Below, one piece after another: positions 1 to 4,843 of a stretch of 5,050 nucleotides of DNA; position 1 is the stretch's first letter, and every line of letters begins with the position of its first letter. Location of the stretch: positions 1-5,050 of the forward strand of contig JACROX010000033.1 in the NCBI GenBank assembly GCA_016214225.1. The letters run 5' to 3'. The translations under genes and the position numbers were made by a program. The notes beneath the pieces were generated by a model. The model saw nothing but the letters and a program-made list of their open reading frames with translations. It had not been told where the DNA came from and did not search any database. This stretch comes from Candidatus Peregrinibacteria bacterium. Its GTDB lineage: Bacteria > Patescibacteriota > Gracilibacteria > UBA1369 > LOWO2-01-FULL-3.

Positions 1-737
1 CCATAATACCTGTCCACCTCTTTGGGTTGCCTGTGGATATGGATGGGATTTTGCAGATAGCTAAGAAGTATAAGTTATATATCATTGAAGACGCAGCTTG
101 CGCCCTTGGCGCTGAATATAATAAAAGGAGATGTGGGGGTTTTGGAGATATTGGTTGTTTCAGTTTTCATCCCAGAAAGGTAATAACCACAGGCGAGGGG
201 GGAATGGTTGTTACAAATACAAAGAAAATAGCTGAGAGGATCAGTGCATTGAGAAACCATGGAAAACAAAACATCTCCTTTAATCTTGCAGGGCTTAACT
301 ATAGGATGACTGATTTTCAGGGGGCAATAGGATGGGTTCAGATGGAAAGGATTGAATATTTAATAAAAGAAAGGATAAGATTGGCAGGATATTATGATAA
401 AATACTGAGGAGTATAGATGGGATTTTAATACCGGCAGTTAAAGGGGATAAAAGACATGTATATCAGTCTTATGTAATATTGCTTGATAGAAAATTAAAT
501 AGAGATAAAATAATTAAACAACTTAAAGGTAAAGGTATAGAGGCTACTATCGGGACTTATGCCTTGCATACCTTGCCTTATTACAGCAAAAAATACAATT
601 ACAGGTTAGAGGATTTTCCAAACTCCTATAAGGCCTTTAAAAATAGTATTGCCTTACCATTGCATCCCAAGATGAAGCAAAATGATGCGGCAAAGATAAC
701 AGATATTTTGATAAAATTAATAAAAAGATTAATATAA
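1..737 (+). CDS. DegT/DnrJ/EryC1/StrS-family PLP-dependent sugar aminotransferase (5' end outside the window)
   Basis: This family transfers an amino group, usually from glutamate, to a keto-sugar nucleotide in the cytoplasm. The reading frame is open from position 3 and begins with the family motif IIPVHLFG, so the true start lies upstream; the TTG at 27 lies inside that motif and is not a start. The PLP-contacting Asp is in IEDAACALGA (codon 90-92). The Schiff-base Lys is the last residue of SFHPRK (codon 177-179), followed by the usual TTGEGGM. NYRMTDFQGAIG and the C-terminal HTLPYY and ALPLHP blocks are also typical. About 245 residues are visible out of the family's usual 360-400, and the visible part looks intact. 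It ends 3 nt before the acyltransferase, so the two are probably co-transcribed. With the WbpA- and WbpB-like genes downstream, a WbpE-like role (UDP-3-keto-sugar to 3-amino sugar) is plausible, but the substrate cannot be read from the sequence. Confidence 0.93.
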   Translation, partial: IIPVHLFGLPVDMDGILQIAKKYKLYIIEDAACALGAEYNKRRCGGFGDIGCFSFHPRKVITTGEGGMVVTNTKKIAERISALRNHGKQNISFNLAGLNYRMTDFQGAIGWVQMERIEYLIKERIRLAGYYDKILRSIDGILIPAVKGDKRHVYQSYVILLDRKLNRDKIIKQLKGKGIEATIGTYALHTLPYYSKKYNYRLEDFPNSYKAFKNSIALPLHPKMKQNDAAKITDILIKLIKRLI

Positions 738-740
738 TTT

Positions 741-1268
741 ATGAAAAAATATAAAAGCCATGGATCTGGTAAAGTAGTGAGGGTGAAGTTTAAGAGGATC
801 GGGAAGGATGTTATTTTTGAAAAGGGGGTATTAGTCTTTCATCCGGAAAACATTGAGTTGGGTAATAATATATATATTGGCCATTATTCAATCTTAAAGG
901 GGTACCATAAAAATATAATGAAAATTGGCGACAATACATGGATTGGCCAGGGCTGTTTTTTCCACAGCGCCGGCGGTTTAAGGATAGGCAGGGATGTTGG
1001 CATAGGTCCTGGTGTTAAAATTATCACATCCTATCATAAGATGGATGACATCAATATTCCCATTCTACACAGCGATATAGTTTATGATGAGGTAATCATT
1101 GATGGCGAATGTGACATTGGGACAGGGGCAATTATATTACCTGGTGTAAAGATTGGTAGGGGATCACAGATAGGGGCAGGGGCTGTGGTTACAAAGGATG
1201 TGAAGCCTTACACTATTGTTGCAGGTGTGCCTGCAAGATTAATTAGATACAGAAAGAGGAAATATTAA
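741..1268 (+). CDS. Hexapeptide-repeat (left-handed beta-helix) acyltransferase, probably a sugar acetyltransferase
   Basis: Members of this fold (WbbJ / maltose O-acetyltransferase-like) are usually trimers that acetylate sugars or sugar nucleotides from acetyl-CoA. The 175-aa protein carries [IV]G-x4 hexapeptide repeats from about residue 38 to 95 (for example IELGNN, IYIGHY, IKIGDN-like, WIGQGC, IGRDVG, IGPGVK) and again from about 122 to 155. It ends with the C-terminal signature VVTKDVKPYTIVAGVPAR. His99 in the loop TSYHKMDD sits where the catalytic His of this group lies. The protein has no extra domain and is near normal length for the group. It is not the longer WbpD type with an N-terminal HPSA motif. 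The ATG lies 3 nt after the aminotransferase stop with no good Shine-Dalgarno, which suggests translational coupling. The acceptor is unknown; acetylation of the aminotransferase product or of a finished glycan would both fit. Confidence 0.88.
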   Translation: MKKYKSHGSGKVVRVKFKRIGKDVIFEKGVLVFHPENIELGNNIYIGHYSILKGYHKNIMKIGDNTWIGQGCFFHSAGGLRIGRDVGIGPGVKIITSYHKMDDINIPILHSDIVYDEVIIDGECDIGTGAIILPGVKIGRGSQIGAGAVVTKDVKPYTIVAGVPARLIRYRKRKY

Positions 1269-1271
1269 TCT

Positions 1272-2000
1272 ATGGAACAACCATATCTGACCATTGTAAT
1301 CCCGGCTTATAATGAAGATAAAAATCTTGAGTGTGCTGTATCTTTAATCAAACAAAAAATAAAACCATTATTAAGTTCTTATGAAATATTAATTGTTGAT
1401 GACGGCAGTTCAGATAATACAGGTATGATTGCTGACAAATTATCCAGCGGGGACAAGGAAATAAGGGTTATTCATCACCATAAGAACCTTGGGCCGGGCA
1501 GCGGCCTGTTTACAGGCATTAATAATGCCTATGGTGAATTTATTATATTTATCCCTGCAGATATTGCTATTGATTTAGATCAATTTAATAAATACCTAGA
1601 AGCCTCTAAGGAGGCTGATATTGTGGTTGGCCTTAGAAACGACAGAAAGGATTATTCCATATTCAGGAAGATAAATTCCGTTATTTATATATGGATGATT
1701 AAGCTATTATTTAATATGAGGCAAAGGCAATTTAATTATGTTCATCTGTATAGAAAGAGCATCTTTGATAGAATTAAAATTGAATCAAAAAGTGTTTTTA
1801 TAACAGCAGAGATATTAATTAAGGCGAGGGATTTAGGATATAGATTGACTGAGGTTGAGATTAACTATGTTCCCAGGAAATTTGGAGAAGGGAGTTGTAG
1901 TAAACCAATTGTTATATATAATACATTTAAGGATATGATAGTCTTCTGGTTCCAATGGATTTTTAGAAAAAGTATAGCGCCACAAAAAATGGAGGTTTGA
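1272..2000 (+). CDS. Family 2 glycosyltransferase (GT-A fold, DPM1-like)
   Basis: The protein is 242 aa. It begins with the GT2 opening IVIPAYNE (residues 8-15), followed by the nucleotide-binding VDDGSSDNT (42-50) and an NLGPGSGL block (72-79). The region aligned with the metal-binding DXD reads IPADIAID (94-101), so the first Asp position is Pro, as in some bacterial DPM1-like members. This class typically passes a sugar from a nucleotide or polyprenyl donor to polyprenyl phosphate or to a growing lipid-linked glycan at the inner face of the membrane. No full transmembrane domain follows the catalytic part; the aromatic stretch at about 213-233 (IVFWFQWIF) could bind the membrane peripherally. 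The start is supported by AGAGGA at 1255-1260, 11 nt before the ATG. It is 3 nt from the preceding gene and 1 nt from the ABC ATPase, so it links the sugar genes with the transporter. Donor and acceptor are unknown. Confidence 0.88.
   Translation: MEQPYLTIVIPAYNEDKNLECAVSLIKQKIKPLLSSYEILIVDDGSSDNTGMIADKLSSGDKEIRVIHHHKNLGPGSGLFTGINNAYGEFIIFIPADIAIDLDQFNKYLEASKEADIVVGLRNDRKDYSIFRKINSVIYIWMIKLLFNMRQRQFNYVHLYRKSIFDRIKIESKSVFITAEILIKARDLGYRLTEVEINYVPRKFGEGSCSKPIVIYNTFKDMIVFWFQWIFRKSIAPQKMEV
1991..1995 (+). promoter_or_regulatory. Shine-Dalgarno GGAGG that fixes the TTG start of the ABC ATPase
   Basis: A perfect GGAGG lies in the last codons of the glycosyltransferase gene, 6 nt before the TTG at 2002. 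The next in-frame ATG (2056) would remove the first beta strand of the nucleotide-binding domain, so the TTG is the better start. The placement implies coupled translation with the upstream gene. Confidence 0.75.
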
Positions 2001-2001
2001 T

Positions 2002-2931
2002 TTGTTAGCAATAGAGATTAAAAACCTTTCAAAGTTATTTAGAGCAGGTTTCATAATGAAAAGGGTTAAGGTTTTGGATAACCTTAATTTAGATATAAAT
2101 AAGGGTGAGATATTTGGATATTTAGGTCCTAATGGTGCGGGTAAGACCACTACTATTAAAATATTATTGGGCATTATTTCCCCCACCGCAGGCAGTGTTT
2201 CTTTATTAGGAAAAGATATAAAAGAAATAGGTGTTAAAAAATATGTGGGTTTTCTTCCTGAGCAGCCATATTTTTATGACTATTTAACTGCTAATGAATT
2301 TCTACACTTCTGTGGTCAGCTTTTTAATATAAATAGAATTGACAGACAAAAGAGGATTGATGAGTTACTGAGGATTGTTAAATTAGAAGAGAGCAGTCAT
2401 CTTCAGCTTAGAAAGTTTTCTAAAGGTATGCTCCAGAGAATAGGTATTGCACAGGCATTGATAAATGACCCAGAACTAATTATACTGGATGAGCCAATGT
2501 CTGGCCTTGATCCAATTGGCAGAAAGGAAATAAGAGATATAATTTTGAGTCTAAGAGATAGGGGGAAAACTATTTTTTTCAGTACGCATATCATCCCTGA
2601 TGTGGAAATGATATGTGATAGGGTAGGAATAATTATGGCTGGAAAACTACAAGATGTAGGTTACATAGATGATATGTTAGATGCTTCAATAAGTAATACA
2701 GAGATAATTGTATCTAATATTAGTGAGCCTTTAATTGATGAAATTAAAAAGATTGCCCCCCAGTGCATTCAAACATCTGATAAACTGTTAATTAAGGCAG
2801 AAAATGATGAGCAGATTTCAAAAATAATTGAAACAATATATAAACATCATGGCCAATTAATATCGTTAACCCCTCATAAAAAATCCCTTGAGGATATCTT
2901 TGTTGAAAGAATAAACAGAGGAAATAATTAA
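2002..2931 (+). CDS. ABC-2 type transporter, ATP-binding subunit
   Basis: This cytoplasmic ATPase would power the permease encoded next to it. All nucleotide-binding motifs are present in the 309 aa: Walker A GPNGAGKTT (42-50), Q-loop Gln88 in LPEQP, signature FSKGM (139-143, the SKGM variant usual in ABC-2 exporters), Walker B LIILDEP (159-165) with D-loop SGLD, and the H-loop His196 in FSTHI. Residues from about 225 to 309 form the small accessory domain often found after the NBD in this group, ending KSLEDIFVERI. The ATPase itself is full length and appears intact, in contrast to its permease partner. Translation starts at TTG with a strong ribosome binding site. Its stop codon overlaps the permease start by 1 nt (TAATG). 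Export direction is inferred from the ABC-2 class; the substrate is unknown, and the neighbouring glycan genes only hint at a lipid or saccharide. Confidence 0.94.
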   Translation: MLAIEIKNLSKLFRAGFIMKRVKVLDNLNLDINKGEIFGYLGPNGAGKTTTIKILLGIISPTAGSVSLLGKDIKEIGVKKYVGFLPEQPYFYDYLTANEFLHFCGQLFNINRIDRQKRIDELLRIVKLEESSHLQLRKFSKGMLQRIGIAQALINDPELIILDEPMSGLDPIGRKEIRDIILSLRDRGKTIFFSTHIIPDVEMICDRVGIIMAGKLQDVGYIDDMLDASISNTEIIVSNISEPLIDEIKKIAPQCIQTSDKLLIKAENDEQISKIIETIYKHHGQLISLTPHKKSLEDIFVERINRGNN

Positions 2932-3572
2932 TGAAGATAGCAGCCATTGCTATAAATACCTTTCGTGAGGCAATTAAAGATAGGATACTCTACAGCTTAT
3001 TATTCTTTGCCCTGCTGATGATTGCTGGTTCTGTTCTGCTAAGCACACTTACACTTGGTGAGCAAGCTAAAATAATAAAGGATGTAGGCTTAGCAGCTAT
3101 TTCCATATTTGGACTTTTAATTGCTATATTTGTTGGAGTTGCTGTAATGACTGTCGGTTATATGCTTATAATATGGATTTATGCTGGCTATTTTGATTTT
3201 GTCTTATTAAAGGCGATTCTCTTAATATTTTTCCAATTAATGGTAATCACTGCTGTAGCTATTATGTTTTCAACCTTTTCTACCCCAGCCCTTAGCGGTT
3301 TATTCACATTGGGGGTTTATGTGATTGGTCATTTATCAGGAGACTTAAAGGTCTTTGGTGGAGGTTCTGAGATTGCAGTAGTTAGACATGTTTCTAATTT
3401 TCTATATTACTTACTGCCAAATTTATCCAATTTTAATATTAAAGGAGAGGTTGTCTATAATATTCCTGTAAGTTGGAAATTTATTCTATTTTCTATCACA
3501 TATGGGATTCTTTATATATTTATCCTTTTACTTATTTCTACTGTTATCTTCAATAGAAGAGATTTTAAATAA
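2931..3572 (+). CDS. ABC-2 type permease with an apparent internal in-frame deletion
   Basis: This is the membrane subunit paired with the preceding ATPase. The start ATG overlaps the ATPase stop by 1 nt and has AGAGGA at 2917-2922. The N-terminus (NTFREAIKDR, helix at about 20-40, then LTLGEQAKIIKDVGLA) and the C-terminal half (FSTFSTPALSG at 113-123, YVIGHLSGDLK at 130-140, YYLLPNLSNF at 159-168, last helix at about 184-206, NRRDFK end) match the family well. Between them, GLLIAIFVGV (61-70) runs straight into AVMTVGYML (71-79). In relatives a segment of about 40 residues lies here: the cytoplasmic E-x-E-[KR]-[RG]-T-I...P motif after helix 2, a short loop, and the start of the next helix. 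At 213 aa the protein is that much shorter than the usual 250 or so. The result is one overlong hydrophobic stretch (about 54-86) instead of two helices with a loop. Transport function is therefore doubtful. It could be a decaying gene, an unusual functional variant or an assembly artefact. Confidence 0.85.
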   Translation: MKIAAIAINTFREAIKDRILYSLLFFALLMIAGSVLLSTLTLGEQAKIIKDVGLAAISIFGLLIAIFVGVAVMTVGYMLIIWIYAGYFDFVLLKAILLIFFQLMVITAVAIMFSTFSTPALSGLFTLGVYVIGHLSGDLKVFGGGSEIAVVRHVSNFLYYLLPNLSNFNIKGEVVYNIPVSWKFILFSITYGILYIFILLLISTVIFNRRDFK

Positions 3573-3604
3573 TGTTTTGAGGGATAGAAATCAAATAGCG
3601 CAAA

Positions 3605-4264
3605 ATGCTGAAGAATGAAATTAAAATAAAAGTATTAATGATAGGCCTTATAATTATTGGTCTCATAATGATGATCTTTCTTAAGGTCTATTTCAACAGT
3701 ATGTGGGAGTATCAGCAGGGGGAGGGTTTTTTAGTTAAAAAGGATTATGAGAATGCAGTAACACATTATGAAAGATCTATCAAATGGTATACGCCTCTAA
3801 ATAAATATGTTAATAAGTCTATAGATCGTCTCTGGGAAATAGGAAATATCTTACAAAATGAGAATAATGATAAGTTAGCCCTTGAGGCTTACATATCTTT
3901 GAGGGGCAGTTTATATGCTGTTAGAAGTTTTTATACACCACATAAAAAATGGATTGAGATGGCTGATGGCAAGATAGCTGATTTGATAGTAAAAAAAGAA
4001 CCCTATTCAGAGGAGGATAAGAAAAAAACCATTGAGCAGCGAAGGAGAGAAGAGATGGAGGTATTAAAAATTGATTATGCCCCGAATCCTTTCTGGGCAG
4101 TTGTATTAGAGATAGGTTTTATAGGTTGGATAGGTTGTGCAATTGGTTTTATCTTTCTGGCCTTTGTAAATAAAGATGAATTTAACAATAGAAAAGCCGC
4201 TTTGTGGGGTGGTCTAATAATAACATTCTATGCCTTATGGATTCTTGGAATGGTAAATGCATGA
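3605..4264 (+). CDS. Conserved hypothetical membrane protein with a TPR-like domain (ABC unit partner)
   Basis: No characterised function is recognised. The 219-aa protein has an N-terminal membrane helix (about 10-28), a soluble helical part, and two C-terminal helices (about 165-187 and 200-217). Residues 36-60 (EGFLVKKDYENAVTHYERSI) read like one tetratricopeptide unit. They are followed by KWYTP (60-64), RLWEIG (75-80), ALEAYISLRGSLYAVRSF (92-109) and FYTP (109-112), a pattern I associate with uncharacterised proteins beside ABC-2 transporters in Desulfobacterota and Nitrospirota. A charged, coiled-coil-like stretch (EEDKKKTIEQRRREEME, 136-152) precedes the last helices. The start is the ATG 8 nt after an in-frame TAG (3596-3598); no good Shine-Dalgarno lies close, so Met12 (3638) is a possible alternative. 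It follows the permease by 32 nt and overlaps the next gene by 4 nt. A structural or accessory role in the transporter is inferred from position only. Confidence 0.82.
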   Translation: MLKNEIKIKVLMIGLIIIGLIMMIFLKVYFNSMWEYQQGEGFLVKKDYENAVTHYERSIKWYTPLNKYVNKSIDRLWEIGNILQNENNDKLALEAYISLRGSLYAVRSFYTPHKKWIEMADGKIADLIVKKEPYSEEDKKKTIEQRRREEMEVLKIDYAPNPFWAVVLEIGFIGWIGCAIGFIFLAFVNKDEFNNRKAALWGGLIITFYALWILGMVNA

Positions 4265-4440
4265 GAATCTTATATATTTTAATGGTTATAACCGGCCTTT
4301 TTTTGATAATAATTTCCTTCTGGGCAGGTTTTAATACAAAAAAACCTTTTAATATTGTTGGTATTATATTTGCCCCTATTGGATTAATAATATGTCTAAT
4401 AGGAGTCTTATTGCTAATTGTACCAAAGTTTTTTTCTTAA
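4261..4440 (+). CDS. Small two-helix membrane protein, 59 aa
   Basis: The start is taken as the ATG at 4261, which shares ATGA with the stop of the upstream gene, the classic arrangement for translational coupling. An upstream in-frame TTG at 4204 would add 19 polar residues that merely shadow the previous gene, so it is rejected. The protein starts MRILYILMV and has two hydrophobic helices (about 4-22 and 32-55) joined by a short polar turn with FNTKKPFN, ending VPKFFS. No enzymatic motif is present. Its position as the last gene of the ABC unit suggests a small membrane partner or stabiliser of the transporter or of the 219-aa protein. This is inference; I do not recognise the family by name. 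Confidence 0.68.
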   Translation: MRILYILMVITGLFLIIISFWAGFNTKKPFNIVGIIFAPIGLIICLIGVLLLIVPKFFS

Positions 4441-4448
4441 AAATTGTT

Positions 4449-4454
4449 TATAAT
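4449..4454 (+). promoter_or_regulatory. Possible -10 box (TATAAT) upstream of the sugar-dehydrogenase remnant
   Basis: A consensus TATAAT stands at the start of the 88-nt intergenic gap, the only sizeable gap in the window. No good -35 hexamer lies 16-18 nt upstream: the window there reads AAGTTT, and the nearest TTG-type box (TTGTAC, 4418-4423) is 25 nt away. In DNA this AT-rich such hexamers occur by chance, so this is weak support for a separate promoter for the genes from 4529 onward. Confidence 0.2.
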
Positions 4455-4490
4455 CATCTTATCCTTTCCCTAATAGAGAAATGTTAAGGT

Positions 4491-4510
4491 GAGAAGATGT
4501 CTCGCTTCTT
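4491..4510 (+). other. Short inverted repeat in the intergenic gap
   Basis: GAGAAG (4491-4496) can pair with CTTCTT (4505-4510), giving a six-pair stem (one G-U) with an 8-nt loop. No U-run follows (next bases GTAGGG), so it is not a standard intrinsic terminator. It sits 18 nt before the start of the dehydrogenase remnant and could be a weak leader structure or chance. The remainder of the gap (4441-4528) holds nothing else I can name apart from an imperfect GAGAA(G)ATGT repeat at 4476-4484 and 4491-4500. Confidence 0.25.
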
Positions 4511-4528
4511 GTAGGGATGTAAATAAAT

Positions 4529-4841
4529 ATGAAGTTATTAAACAAAATCAAAGATAAATCAGCAAAAGTAGCTGTAGTTGGAATGGGCTATGTTGGACTA
4601 CCGCTTGCAGTTGAAAAGGCAAAAATCGGATATACTGTTGTTGGTATAGAAGAAAACCCTGTTCGCATGAATAAGATAAATAATGGCGTTAATTATATAA
4701 AAGATGTTAAGGATAATGAGCTTAACCAATCACAGTAAATACGATTATGAAAATATAGTTAAAAAGGCAAAAAGGGTCTTTGACACAAAAAATGCCGCAA
4801 AAAATGTGAAATTTAATAGAGAAAGGATTGTAAAGCTATAA
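4529..4841 (+). pseudogene. UDP-sugar 6-dehydrogenase (WbpA/VipA type) reduced to its two ends by a large internal deletion
   Basis: The intact enzyme oxidises a UDP-hexose (UDP-GlcNAc in WbpA) at C6 to the uronic acid with two NAD+, and is about 430 aa long. Only the ends remain. Positions 4529-4738 encode the N-terminal Rossmann start: VVGMGYVGLPLA with GxGxxG at residues 18-23, acidic Glu41 closing strand 2, and YIKDVKDNEL; a stop follows after 69 codons. In the +1 frame, from about 4719 to the TAA at 4839-4841, lies the C-terminal end of the same family: LTNHSKYDYENIV, VFDTKNAAKNV and RERIVKL. The junction is around 4716-4728 (GAGCTTAACC). Missing are roughly 320-330 residues, including the catalytic Cys and Lys and all of the central domain, so neither piece can be active. 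An ATG at 4716 could start a 41-aa C-terminal peptide. The N-terminal type (GMGYVGLPLA) favours the WbpA/VipA/WecC branch over Ugd/TuaD. Its place directly before a WbpB-like gene agrees with WbpA. Confidence 0.9.
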
Positions 4842-4843
4842 CT

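Noticed and set aside
75..269. 64-codon open frame on the minus strand
   Set aside because: It lies wholly opposite the conserved PLP-lysine region of the aminotransferase, has no ribosome binding site or recognisable protein, and is a shadow of the real gene.
1833..2186. 117-codon open frame on the minus strand
   Set aside because: It spans the end of the glycosyltransferase and the Walker A region of the ABC ATPase on the other strand; no family resemblance.
2403..2594. 63-codon open frame on the minus strand
   Set aside because: It is antisense to the signature and Walker B region of the ATPase, whose own frame is strongly supported.
3573..3604. Possible promoter or extra small gene in the 32-nt gap after the permease
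   Set aside because: The gap has no recognisable -35/-10 pair and no open frame; GAGGGA there is too far from the ATG at 3605 to be a good ribosome binding site.
4204..4260. Upstream TTG start for the small membrane protein
   Set aside because: The added 19 residues are polar and overlap coding sequence for the last helix of the upstream protein; the ATGA-coupled start at 4261 is far more natural.
4421..4447. Intrinsic terminator at the T-run near the end of the small membrane protein gene
   Set aside because: The run of T is inside the coding sequence and no GC-rich stem precedes it.
4716..4738. Simple frameshift (sequencing error or programmed) to explain the two dehydrogenase pieces
   Set aside because: A frameshift would leave about 430 codons in total; only about 105 remain, and the N-terminal piece jumps directly to the last 40 residues of the family, so a large deletion is required.
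4529..4738. A genuine 69-aa single-domain NAD-binding protein
   Set aside because: Its sequence is the exact beginning of the dehydrogenase family, and the other end of the same family follows at once in another frame, which points to a remnant.
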